Under the pieces are notes generated by a model. It did not search any database, was not told where the DNA came from, and saw nothing but the letters and a program-made list of their open reading frames with translations. DNA of 64,000 nt from VRUE01 sp963817905 (lineage in GTDB: Bacteria; Actinomycetota; Thermoleophilia; Solirubrobacterales; 70-9), in assembly GCA_963817905.1 (NCBI GenBank), contig CAWFPS010000002.1:1231313-1295312 (forward strand). The letters are read 5' to 3'. Shown piece after piece: positions 23,079 to 33,037 of this stretch (positions within the stretch are counted from its first letter, which is position 1; each line of letters opens with the position of its first letter). Made by a program: the position numbers and the translations under genes.

Positions 23079-24146
23079 TCAGCGCAGCCAGGTGCGGACG
23101 ATCGCGTTGGCGAAGCCCATTCCATAGCGGAACACGGCGGGCTTCTTCGAGTGCCCGTGGAGACGCTGTTCGACTGTGATCGGCACCTCCTTGGCCGGGA
23201 TGCCGCGCTTGATCGCCTCGATCATGAACTCGGAGGTGTGGAACTGCTCCTGGCGCAGGACCAATTGGGGCAGGACCGTGGTCCGCACGGCGCGGTAGCC
23301 GTTGGAGCAGTCGGTGACGTGGGTGCGGGTGATGAAGGAGACGAGGCGGTTGAAGAAGACGATGCCGAGCTCGCGGGCGAAGTGGTTGCGGTCGGCTTGG
23401 CCCAGCACCCGCGAGCCGTGGGCGACGTCGACCTCCCCGTCGAGCACCGGTTTGACCAGGCGCTCCATCTCCGACGGGAGATGCTGGCCGTCGGCGTCTA
23501 GTGTGACGACGATCTCGGCGCCCGATTCGACCATCAGCCGGTAGCCGGTGCGCAGCGCCGCCCCGCCGCCTCGGTTGGTGACGTGGCGGGCAACCGCCGC
23601 TCCGTGCTCGGCGGCGACGTCGCCGCTGCCGTCGCGCGAGCCGTCGTCGACCACCAGCACCGCGGTGGGGACGCCGCAGACCTCGGTCGGCATCCGGTCG
23701 AGCACGTGGCCGATGTTCTCGGCCTCGTTGTAGGCGGGAACGAGGATCGCGACCTTGTCGCGGAAGCGCTCCGGCAGCCCGGCCTGGCGGAACTCCTCCC
23801 AGGCCAGGCCCTCGAGCGCGGCGGAGAGCTGGCGCGAGTTGCGGGCGGCCTGCGCCAGCGCGCGCAGGGTGAGCCCGAAGAGGATGAAGATGGCGAAGAC
23901 GGCGAGGCCGAGGATCCGCCCGCCGTTGCCCTTTTCGAAAGAGAAGGCGGAGAGCAGCTTGTCGGTGATTTCGGTGCCCGAGACGAGGAACAGGCCGAGC
24001 CCGGCGAAAAGCAGGATCAGCACCTCGGCGTTGCGCAGGGCGCGGCGGCGCAGGAGAGCGTAGGCGACCAGGCCGAGGCCGAAGAGCAGCCCGAGGCCGC
24101 GCAGCGCCGTCAGCTCGGCGGGGAAAATGCCTGCTTGGGGGACCAT
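23079..24146 (-). CDS. Glycosyltransferase family 2 with N-terminal membrane segments
   Basis: About 355 residues from the ATG at 24146. Two or three membrane helices at the N-terminus (LRGLGLLFGLGLVAYALL, NAEVLILLFAGLGLFLVSG, ILGLAVFAIFILFGLTLRALAQ) precede a GT-A domain. That domain reads VAILVPAYNEAENIGHVLDRMP, VLVVDDGSRDGSGDVA, NRGGGAALRTGYRLM, VVTLDADGQHLPSEMERL (the DxD region) and DCSNGYRAVR. It resembles DPM1-like polyprenyl-phosphate mannosyl/glucosyltransferases that make lipid-linked sugar donors. The start overlaps the upstream gene by 37 bases; the longer 450-residue reading runs through that gene in another frame and is rejected. Confidence 0.85.
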   Translation of the reverse strand: MVPQAGIFPAELTALRGLGLLFGLGLVAYALLRRRALRNAEVLILLFAGLGLFLVSGTEITDKLLSAFSFEKGNGGRILGLAVFAIFILFGLTLRALAQAARNSRQLSAALEGLAWEEFRQAGLPERFRDKVAILVPAYNEAENIGHVLDRMPTEVCGVPTAVLVVDDGSRDGSGDVAAEHGAAVARHVTNRGGGAALRTGYRLMVESGAEIVVTLDADGQHLPSEMERLVKPVLDGEVDVAHGSRVLGQADRNHFARELGIVFFNRLVSFITRTHVTDCSNGYRAVRTTVLPQLVLRQEQFHTSEFMIEAIKRGIPAKEVPITVEQRLHGHSKKPAVFRYGMGFANAIVRTWLR

Positions 24147-25486
24147 TGCCGACTGGACAATACGGCCGCGGTCCCCCGCGACAATGCCGCGGCGGCGAGC
24201 GGGAAGACGAGTGTCATCAGCACCTCGTTGCGGCGGGGAGCGGCGAGCGAGGCCGCGCCGACCGCGGTGACGAGGGCCAGCGGGGTCGCCATCGCGACCA
24301 GCTCCCACCACCAGCGTCGCCAGGCGAGTACGGCGAGGCCGGCCAGGGCAAGGACGACTATCAGCACCTGGACCACGCGTCCGGCGTTGCTTTCCATCGC
24401 CTTGCCGATCCCGGCGCTCCACATCCGCCATGCCTTGCGTGCCGTCATCGCCAGGTAACCGACAGGGTCTTCGGCGAAGAATTTGGAGAAGTTCTGCTTG
24501 CCGATCTTGCCCAGGGCCGAGTCTCGGGGGAGTTTGGGGTAGCGGCCGGCAACCCGATCGAAGAGCGGTGTCGGGTCAACCTTCTCCAGCGCTTCGGAGT
24601 GGGGAGGCAGGTCGCGGTGCAGGTAGCGCTCCGCCAGGATCGCCTTCACTCGCTGGTATTCCCCATCGGCAGGGAGAAAGGTGCCGACGTAGAGTGCCTT
24701 GCCGCCGCCGGTTGAGATCGGCACTGTGCGGTGGAGGACAGCCTGGTTGCGAATCGCCCAGGGAACTATCGGCAGCAGCAGGGCTGCGAGGAGGAGAGCG
24801 GCCGCAGCGAGCCCCGGACGCCAACCACGCGCCCGGCCCACGCGGAGCAGGGCGAGGACGGCGAAGGCAAGGCCGACCAGGAGGTACTCGGGGCGGAACA
24901 TTGCCGTCAAGCCGAACAACAGCCCAGGCACCAACCACCTCATGCGCGGGTCCTGTCGCGGGGGGCCGGGTCCCAGGCCGTCAGATGCCCAGAGGAACGC
25001 CAGGACCGCAGCGGGCAATGTGAGCATTGCGGGAGGCTCGCTGTATAGGGCTCCCACAGAGTGGATGAACGGTGGGTAGACGGCGACGGCAAAAGCGGCA
25101 AGCAGGCCTGCCGGGCGGCAGGCGATGCGGCGGCCGAGGAGGTAGACGACGACGATCGTTGCCAGGCCGAGCAGCAGCTCGACTATGCGCGCCGTTCCTT
25201 CGCGGGCGCCCGCCGTTGCGTAGAAGCTGGCCGCGTAGAGCAGCGGCGCCCCCGGCGACCAGTCGCTGGAGTCCTTGAAGGCTCGCCCGCCGAAGCTGCC
25301 TTCCGTATAAAGCGCCTTGGAGAGCGCGTAGTAGGCGTGGGCATCGTCGCCCGGCGTCGGCAACGGCTCCACCACCCGGTATGCCCGCAGCCCGAAGCCG
25401 AGCAGCAGGATCGCCGCGAGCGCGATCAGCGTCGTGCGGCCGTGGCGCTCGGGCAGGGTGTGTATGCGGTCGCCGATCGCGGTCAC
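24110..25486 (-). CDS. ArnT/PMT-type (GT39-like) integral membrane glycosyltransferase
   Basis: A 458-residue GT-C protein with about ten membrane helices. The first loop carries the characteristic acidic pair in PTPGDDAHAYYALSKALY, which in this superfamily binds the lipid-linked sugar donor. A long soluble loop (about 245-340, STGGGKALYVGTFLPADGEYQRV) follows the helices. It lies in a minus-strand run with a second, frameshifted paralog upstream and the DPM1-like transferase downstream, which could supply its polyprenyl-phosphate sugar. The acceptor (glycolipid, protein or polymer) cannot be told. Start ATG at 25486 overlaps the paralog stop (ATGA). Confidence 0.85.
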   Translation of the reverse strand: MTAIGDRIHTLPERHGRTTLIALAAILLLGFGLRAYRVVEPLPTPGDDAHAYYALSKALYTEGSFGGRAFKDSSDWSPGAPLLYAASFYATAGAREGTARIVELLLGLATIVVVYLLGRRIACRPAGLLAAFAVAVYPPFIHSVGALYSEPPAMLTLPAAVLAFLWASDGLGPGPPRQDPRMRWLVPGLLFGLTAMFRPEYLLVGLAFAVLALLRVGRARGWRPGLAAAALLLAALLLPIVPWAIRNQAVLHRTVPISTGGGKALYVGTFLPADGEYQRVKAILAERYLHRDLPPHSEALEKVDPTPLFDRVAGRYPKLPRDSALGKIGKQNFSKFFAEDPVGYLAMTARKAWRMWSAGIGKAMESNAGRVVQVLIVVLALAGLAVLAWRRWWWELVAMATPLALVTAVGAASLAAPRRNEVLMTLVFPLAAAALSRGTAAVLSSRQWSPKQAFSPPS

Positions 25487-26815
25487 GGCGCCAAGCTATC
25501 CCCGCGCAGCCGGGCGACGGACCAGGCCAGCCCGAGCCCGGCGAGGGCGGCCAGCTCGGGGGTGAGCACGAGGGTTCGCCGCGGCGAGGCGATGAAGGCG
25601 ATCTGGACCAGCGTGAAGGCGGTGGCGACGGCGGCGAAGACGACCGCCTCGAAGCTGCGCCGGATCAGCCCGACGGCAAGCCCGACCGCGGCCGCGAGTA
25701 GAAGGGCGATCTGCATCGCCCGCCAGAGCGGGAAGCGCATCACGCCGCGGGCCGGATCGGTCCAGGCCAGCCAAGCCTTGCCGGCGAGGAAGCCGCCGAG
25801 GCGCAGCGGTTCGTGGACGAGCGCCCGACCGTAGGCGTCGAACGCCATCCCGCGCAGGGCCGAGTCGGTGTTCTCACCAGGGTGCTCCCGGGCGGCGAGC
25901 AGGGCGACCGCCTGGCCGCGGTAGATCGGACCGGGCTGGGGGGCGAGCTCGCGCCGGATCCACGGATAGTGGGAGAGGAAGACCGGCGCGATCCGCTCGG
26001 GGTCGGGACCGGCCGGCAGGTAGCTGCCCTCATAGAGAACCTGGCCGCCGCCGGTCGAGATCGGCACCAGGCGGTCGAAGACGACGAAGTTGCGGACGGT
26101 CCACGGCAGCACCGCGAGGCAGGCGAAGCCGAGCGCGAGGGCTGGGCCGAGCAGGGAGCCGCGACCGAGCCGACCCAGATCCCTGCGCAGGCGCAGCGCT
26201 CCGAGGACCGGCAGGAGCGGGATCAGCACCGAGTACTCGGGGCGGAGCATCGCGAGCGCTCCGAGCAGTAGACCGGTTCCCACCCAGGGCCAGGGCCGGC
26301 GAACATCGACCGCATGGAGGAAAGCCAGGATCGCGCCGGCAGAGAAGCGTTGTTCCCAGCGGCTCGGTCATCAGCATCCCGCCGTACTCGAGAGTCGCCG
26401 GATAGACCGCCGTAGGGAGGGCGGCGATCAGCCCGGCTGTCGGCCCGCCTAGTCGCCGGCCGAGCAGAAAGGCGAATCCGATCGCGAGCGAGCCGAGCAG
26501 GGCGAGGACGATCCTGGCGGCCATTTCGTCGGCAGCGCCGCGGACCTCATAAATCCCCGCCGCAACCAGCGGCAGTCCGGGCGAGTAGTTGGAGGCGGGC
26601 TGCAGGTGGTCGTAGCCCGGTCCCTCGCCCTGGGTGAGGCCCTCGCCTTCGTAGAGCGCCCGGGAGATGCGTGCGTAGGCGCGGGCGTCGTCGACCGGGT
26701 GGTTAGGGGCTCGGATCGCGTAGTCGAGGCGCAATCCCAATCCGAGTGCGAAGATCGCGAGGAAGCAGAGTGCTCGCCCTCGCCCGCCGAGGGCCGTCTG
26801 GAAGCGCTCCGCCAC
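25483..26815 (-). pseudogene. Second ArnT/PMT-type glycosyltransferase, broken by a +1 frameshift
   Basis: A tandem paralog of the downstream gene. The N-terminal part (start GTG about 26815; FLAIFALGLGLRLDYAIRAP, HPVDDARAYARISRALYEG) reads to MLMTEPLGTTLL in one frame. The remainder (GAILAFLHAVDVRRPWPW, then LLLGALAMLRPEYSVLI to WSVARLRGDSLAP) is in another frame. Removing one base near 26341-26346 joins them into a normal protein of about 443 residues. The shared block NFVVFDRLVPISTGGGQVLYEG matches the paralog. The two frames otherwise lack stops, so the break is recent or is an assembly error. Confidence 0.75.
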
Positions 26816-26879
26816 GGCGGCAGTGTATGTCCGTGGGATCGGCTGAAACGCCGCCGACTCCGGTACCCTGCCGCGACCT

Positions 26880-28049
26880 ATGCGCGTTCTCATCCTTGGG
26901 GGCGACGGTTACCTGGGCTGGCCGACTGCCCTGAGGTTCTCGGCCCGCGGTCATGAGGTTGCCCTCGTCGACGACTTTTCCCGGCGGCGCTGGCACGAGG
27001 AAGCCGGCAGCGGCTCACTGACGCCGATCGCCGACCTGGAGCAGCGGATTGCCGCCTGGAAGGAGACTTCCGGCGAGGAGATCCGCAGTTTCGTCGGCTC
27101 GGTCCAGGACGGCGATTTCCTCGACGGTGTCGTCGCCGAGGTCCGCCCCGAGGTGGTCGTCCACTACGGCCAGCAGGCCTCGGCGCCCTACTCGATGGCC
27201 TCCCGCGAGCAGGCGGTCGAGACCCAGTACGCCAACGTGATCGGCAACCTCAACCTGCTCTTCTCGATCCGCGACCACGTGCCCGAGTGCCACCTGGTCA
27301 AGCTCGGCACGATGGGCGAGTACGGCCAGCCCGATATCGACATCGAGGAGGGCTACATCGAGATCGAGCACAAGGGGCGCCGCGACACCCTGCCCTTCCC
27401 GAAGCTGCCGGCCTCGCTGTATCACTGCTCCAAGGTCCATGACTCGACCAACATCCACTTTGCCTGTCGCACCTGGGGCCTGCGCGCGACCGACCTCAAC
27501 CAGGGGGTGGTCTACGGGATCGAGACCGAGGAGACCACTGGCGACGAGCGCCTGATCACCCGCTTCGACTACGACGAGGTCTTCGGCACCGTGCTCAACC
27601 GCTTCTGCCTGCAGACGGTGATCGGCCACCCGCTGACCGTCTACGGCGCCGGCACCCAGACACGCGGCTTCCTCAACATCCGTGACACGCTTGCCTGCGT
27701 CGAACTGGCCGCGACCAATCCGGCTGAGGCCGGCGAGTTCCGCGTCTTCAACCAGTTCACCGAGCAGTTCTCGGTGATCGAGCTGGCCGAGTTGGTCAAG
27801 CACGCCGGCCAGCACCTCGGCTACACGGTCGAGGTCCAGCATTACGAGAACCCGCGGGTCGAGAAGGAGCATCACTACTACAACGCCGTCCACACCAAGC
27901 TGCTCCACCTCGGCCTCGAGCCGAAGCTGCTCGGCGAGGAGCTGGTTGAGTCGATGATCCACGTGATCGAGCGCCACAAGGATCGCGTCATCGAGTCCTC
28001 GATCGATCCCAAGACCCGCTGGAGCCCCGGCGCTCCCGTTCAGCTCTAA
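26880..28049 (+). CDS. sqdB: UDP-sulfoquinovose synthase
   Basis: A 389-residue short-chain dehydrogenase that converts UDP-glucose and sulfite to UDP-sulfoquinovose, the head-group donor of the sulfolipid SQDG. The NAD-binding start MRVLILGGDGYLGWPTALRFSARGHEVALVDDFSRRRW is typical, as are SLTPI...RIAAWKE, VHYGQQASAPYSM, HLVKLGTMGEYGQPDIDIEEGYIEI and LYHCSKVHDSTNIHFAC (catalytic Tyr-x3-Lys). ATDLNQGVVYGIETEET, RFDYDEVFGTVLNRFCLQ and GHPLTVYGAGTQTRGFLNIRDT complete it. It diverges from the glycosyltransferase run, one of which may use the product, but no recognisable SqdX lies in the window. Confidence 0.9.
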   Translation: MRVLILGGDGYLGWPTALRFSARGHEVALVDDFSRRRWHEEAGSGSLTPIADLEQRIAAWKETSGEEIRSFVGSVQDGDFLDGVVAEVRPEVVVHYGQQASAPYSMASREQAVETQYANVIGNLNLLFSIRDHVPECHLVKLGTMGEYGQPDIDIEEGYIEIEHKGRRDTLPFPKLPASLYHCSKVHDSTNIHFACRTWGLRATDLNQGVVYGIETEETTGDERLITRFDYDEVFGTVLNRFCLQTVIGHPLTVYGAGTQTRGFLNIRDTLACVELAATNPAEAGEFRVFNQFTEQFSVIELAELVKHAGQHLGYTVEVQHYENPRVEKEHHYYNAVHTKLLHLGLEPKLLGEELVESMIHVIERHKDRVIESSIDPKTRWSPGAPVQL

Positions 28050-28051
28050 AT

Positions 28052-28068
28052 CGCCTGCGTGGCAGGCG
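28052..28068 (+). terminator. Short hairpin between sqdB and ilvB
   Basis: CGCCTGC-GTG-GCAGGCG begins 3 bases after the sqdB stop. The 7-bp stem is short but all G/C-rich; it could end the sqdB transcript. The remaining 28 bases before ilvB show no leader peptide. Confidence 0.35.
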
Positions 28069-28096
28069 TAGGACCGCTGGTAGCATCGCCACTCAG

Positions 28097-29776
<1,680 letters not shown>

Positions 29777-29780
29777 CTGT

Positions 29781-29882
29781 CATGAGTCACACGACCAAGC
29801 AGATCGAGGACGCAGGGAGCGTGGCGTGCTCTGCACGCGAGCGACCGAGGACGCGGAGATGCGCAGCGTCGTGGGGGTCATG
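29781..29882 (-). repeat. Interspersed hairpin-flanked repeat, copy 2 (inverted)
   Basis: The core 29797-29864 is the reverse complement of the copies after dnaE and ilvC. It is enclosed by arms 29781-29796 and 29867-29882 that pair at 12 of 16 positions and are unrelated in sequence to the other copies' arms. It fills the ilvB-ilvN gap, and its outer arm includes the ilvN start codon. Read through on the plus strand it would add LCTRATEDAEMRSVVGV to IlvN. Confidence 0.8.
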
Positions 29883-30428
29883 ATGGAGGCCGGGACGCCG
29901 CAAGTCGTCAAGCTGGAGGAGCTGCGTGTTCCCGGACAGCTGACCGGGCGCAAACACATCCTCTCGATCCTGGTCGAGAACAAGCCCGGCGTGCTGGCGC
30001 GTGTCGCCGGCCTCTTCTCCCGCCGCGGCTTCAACATCGACACGCTCGCGGTCGGGCCGACCGACGACGAGAGCATCTCGCGCATCACCCTCACCCTCGA
30101 CGGCGCCGTTCACCCGATCGACCAGGTGACCAAGCAGCTGCACAAGCTGGTCAACGTGCTGAAGATCCGCGACATGGAGCCGGAGGAGACGGTTGCCCGC
30201 GAGATGGCGATGTTCAAAGTCTCGGCCGCGGTCGAGAACCGGGCCGAGATCATCCAGTTCGCCGAGATCTTCCGCGCCAAGATCGTCGACGTCGCCCGCC
30301 GCACGATGACGATCGAGGTCACCGGCTCCGCCGACAAGATCGAGGCCTTCGAGCGAATGATCCGCCCGCACGGCTTGATCGAGATGGTGCGGACGGGCGA
30401 GATCGCGATCGCCCGCGGCTCAGATTGA
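29880..30428 (+). CDS. ilvN: Acetolactate synthase, small regulatory subunit
   Basis: About 182 residues from the ATG at 29880 (a second ATG follows at 29883). It activates IlvB and gives feedback inhibition by valine. The ACT domain reads KHILSILVENKPGVLARVAGLFSRRGFNIDTLAVGPT near residue 22, followed by DDESISRITLTLD, and the second domain by REMAMFKVSA...RAKIVDVARRTMTIEVTG and RPHGLIEMVRTGEIAIARG. A longer reading from 29826 runs through the repeat and is rejected because relatives begin shortly before the ACT domain. A GGGG run lies just before the ATG. Confidence 0.93.
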   Translation: MMEAGTPQVVKLEELRVPGQLTGRKHILSILVENKPGVLARVAGLFSRRGFNIDTLAVGPTDDESISRITLTLDGAVHPIDQVTKQLHKLVNVLKIRDMEPEETVAREMAMFKVSAAVENRAEIIQFAEIFRAKIVDVARRTMTIEVTGSADKIEAFERMIRPHGLIEMVRTGEIAIARGSD

Positions 30429-30480
30429 AAACGACGGCCCCAGACGTCGCCATACGGCGTCCTCGGGCACCCGAATAGCG

Positions 30481-31899
30481 TTGCTTTTCGGGCTTCCTGC
30501 GCCCTTGCCTGCCAACGTCTGGCTCTCGTCATTTCCTAGCCTCCGGCCCACGGTCGAGCGCGCCATCTCCCGCGGTCGAAAGACCCTCGTGAGCGTCACC
30601 GCGGCGGTCGATATCGCCGATCCGTGCGCGGCAATATTCGGCTCGCGCCTTGCCTCCGACCGTTGGTTTTGCTGGCAGGAGCCGGACCGGGAATTTGCCC
30701 TGGCGGCGCTTGGGGTCGCGCACGAGGCGACTTCGCGGGGGCGGGACCGGTTCGGCGACGTCGCCCGGGAGTGCCTGGGCGGCGAGAGCGTCATCGACGA
30801 GCCCCGAGGGCTGCCGGCCGGCGCCGGCGCCGTCTGGGCCGGCGGCTTCGCCTTTGATCCGGACGGCGGCGGCAGCTCGCCCTGGTCCTCGCTGGCACCC
30901 GCCTCCCTGGTCCTGCCCGAGCTGTCTCTCTGTCGTAGCGGCGCGGACACCTTCCTGACCGTTAATGCGGTGGTTCGGCCCGGCGAGGACGCCGGGCGCA
31001 AGGCCGCCTCGCTGGAGGCACGCCTCGCCGGGCTTCGGGCGGGACCGCTACCCCTGCTCGACCCTCACCCGACCTCGCCGGTCGAGATCGCCAGCGTCCA
31101 CCCGCCCGGCGAGTTCGAGCGCACGATCGCGGCAGCGACGGACCGGATTCGGGCTGGGGAGATGTCGAAGATCGTGCTTGCCCGCGAGGTCCTGGTCAGC
31201 GCCGGCGCGGCCCACGACCCGGCGGCAGTCTTCGGGGCGATGCGCGAGCAATTCCCGTCCTGCTTTTGCTTTTGCTGCGGGACGCCCGAGGCAGCGTTCA
31301 TCGGCGCCAGCCCGGAGCTGCTATTGCGCCGCTCCGGCGCCAGCGTCTCGACCGTCGCCCTGGCGGGATCGACGCGCCGCAGCTCCGACCCCGCTGTCGA
31401 CGACCACCTGGGCGAGCAGCTGCTGCGCAGCGACAAGGACCGCCGCGAGCACGAGATCGTCGCCGAGCGAATTGTCCGTGCCCTGCGCCAGCACGCGGTC
31501 TGGGTCGAGGCGGGGGCGGAGCCGGAGATCGTCAAGGTCGCCAACATCCAGCACCTGGCAACGCCGATCGTCGCCCAGCTGGCCGAGCCGCGCTCGGCCG
31601 TCGAGCTGGCAGGCATGCTGCACCCGACGCCAGCGGTCGGGGGCGAGCCCTGGTCAGCCGCGGCCCCGGCGATAGCCGAGCTCGAGCAGATGGACCGTGG
31701 CTGGTACGCCGGCCCGGTCGGCTGGATGGACGCCACCGAAGACGGCGAGTTCTGCGTCGCCCTGCGCAGCGCCCTCCTCCGCGACCGCGAGGCGCACCTC
31801 TACGCCGGCGTCGGGGTGGTCGCCGGCTCGGACCCAGCGGCAGAGCTGGCCGAGACCGAGATCAAGCTCGGCGCGCTGCTGCCGCTGCTGGCGGAGTGA
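30481..31899 (+). CDS. menF: Isochorismate synthase
   Basis: Up to 472 residues of the chorismate-binding enzyme family, converting chorismate to isochorismate, the first step of menaquinone synthesis. The C-terminal chorismate-binding domain has MSKIVLAREVLVSA, FCFCCGTPEAAFIGASPELLLRR, LAGSTRRS, LRSDKDRREHEIVAERIVRAL, IVKVANIQHLATPI, LHPTPAVGGEPWSAA and GWYAGPVGWMD. The N-terminal part (SRGRKTLVSVTAAVDIADPCAAIFGS) is family-like, so the start is at or near TTG 30481. The following men genes support MenF rather than a salicylate or anthranilate enzyme. Its 3' end overlaps the convergent acyltransferase by 38 bases. Confidence 0.88.
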   Translation: MLFGLPAPLPANVWLSSFPSLRPTVERAISRGRKTLVSVTAAVDIADPCAAIFGSRLASDRWFCWQEPDREFALAALGVAHEATSRGRDRFGDVARECLGGESVIDEPRGLPAGAGAVWAGGFAFDPDGGGSSPWSSLAPASLVLPELSLCRSGADTFLTVNAVVRPGEDAGRKAASLEARLAGLRAGPLPLLDPHPTSPVEIASVHPPGEFERTIAAATDRIRAGEMSKIVLAREVLVSAGAAHDPAAVFGAMREQFPSCFCFCCGTPEAAFIGASPELLLRRSGASVSTVALAGSTRRSSDPAVDDHLGEQLLRSDKDRREHEIVAERIVRALRQHAVWVEAGAEPEIVKVANIQHLATPIVAQLAEPRSAVELAGMLHPTPAVGGEPWSAAAPAIAELEQMDRGWYAGPVGWMDATEDGEFCVALRSALLRDREAHLYAGVGVVAGSDPAAELAETEIKLGALLPLLAE

Positions 31900-33037
31900 G
31901 CGAGCTGAGCAGCCGCTGTGCCCCCTCGCGGGGACGCGGCCCATGCAGGACCCTGCCGATGGCCGAGTGGCGCACGAAGGTCCGGTAGGCCGGATACACC
32001 AGGGCCAAGGTCGCCAGTACGAGGATTGCGAAGCGCAGGCCCCCCGGCATGTCCACGGCGAGGAGCGCGACTGCCAGCGCGGCCATCGGCACGAAGTGGC
32101 TGAGGTAGATCCAGTAGGAGGCGTCGGCCCACAGTCGCAGCCGCGGGCTGTGCGCGGAGAGGTAGCGACGCGAGAGGCCGAGCAGGGCGAGGACCATCGA
32201 CCAGGTCGCGACCGAGAGCAGGAGCAGGGCGAGCAGGTGAAACCAGCGGCCCGCGCCGATCGCGGGCTCGTCTTGCAGGAGGTAGAGGGCGAGGGCAGGG
32301 GGCAGCGCCAGCGCGGCGAGCAGCGTGTAGTGACCCGGTCGCGCCTCGATTCGCTCGCGGAGGTCGGGGGTGGCGAAGAGCGTCCAGCCAGCGAGAAAGA
32401 AGATCGCGTAGTAAGCGAGCAGGTCGAAAGCGGGCACGAAGCTCTCCGCCGGGGTCGATGCGGCCATCCAGGTCGGCTGGCGGTAGAGCAGCAGGGCCGT
32501 CGGAACGGCGAGGAGCAGCGGCGCGAGCCTGCTGCCGAGAATTCGCCCGCCCACGACTCGCACCTTCGTCACGACCTTGCGGTCGAGGAGCATGCGGCGG
32601 GTGAGGAGCACGCCCGCGTAGAGCAGGGCCAGGTACCAGAGGAACCAGAGATAGGAGGGCTGCGCGTCGGCGATCGCACCAAGCAGATCGTTCGGCAGGG
32701 AGGAATCCGGGTTGCTCGAGGCGGCTCGCAAGAGCAGGGAGAGGAACGGCGCGATCGCCACCACGCCGACGATCAGGGGGACGCCGATCCGAATCGTCCG
32801 GTTGCGCAGCAGCGCGCCGAGGCCACGCGACTCCAGCAGCAACGCCCCGAAGAAACCGGCGACGAGGAAGAAAAGCGGTAGGCGGAAGACGTGGATCGTC
32901 CAGAAGGTCGCCGACTCGGCGTCGTTCCAGCCGCTTCGCAGGCCGATCAGGGCGAGGGCATGGGCGGGCAGGATCAGCACCATCGTCAGTGCCCGCAGAG
33001 CATCGAGGTGGTGCAGGCGCCCGGCTTGACCGTTCAC
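31862..33037 (-). CDS. Acyltransferase 3 family membrane protein
   Basis: A 391-residue multi-pass membrane O-acyltransferase with about ten helices. The family opening RLHHLDALRALTMVLILPAHAL contains the usual catalytic His (PAHA), and FWTIHVFRLPLFFLVAGFFGALLL follows. WADASYWIYLSHFVPMAALA near the end is typical of OpgC/acyltransferase-3 members. Its start overlaps the menD stop (ATGA), so it appears to be the last gene of a menC-menD-acyltransferase run, although no link to menaquinone is known. A likely role is acylating a cell-surface glycan or lipid. Confidence 0.85.
   Translation of the reverse strand: MNGQAGRLHHLDALRALTMVLILPAHALALIGLRSGWNDAESATFWTIHVFRLPLFFLVAGFFGALLLESRGLGALLRNRTIRIGVPLIVGVVAIAPFLSLLLRAASSNPDSSLPNDLLGAIADAQPSYLWFLWYLALLYAGVLLTRRMLLDRKVVTKVRVVGGRILGSRLAPLLLAVPTALLLYRQPTWMAASTPAESFVPAFDLLAYYAIFFLAGWTLFATPDLRERIEARPGHYTLLAALALPPALALYLLQDEPAIGAGRWFHLLALLLLSVATWSMVLALLGLSRRYLSAHSPRLRLWADASYWIYLSHFVPMAALAVALLAVDMPGGLRFAILVLATLALVYPAYRTFVRHSAIGRVLHGPRPREGAQRLLSSLTPPAAAAARRA

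Noticed and set aside
29826..29879. Longer IlvN N-terminus reading LCTRATEDAEMRSVVGV
   Set aside because: The same peptide pattern (RTRATEDAEM) appears opposite the repeats near 2200 and 40180. It is translated repeat DNA, not part of IlvN.
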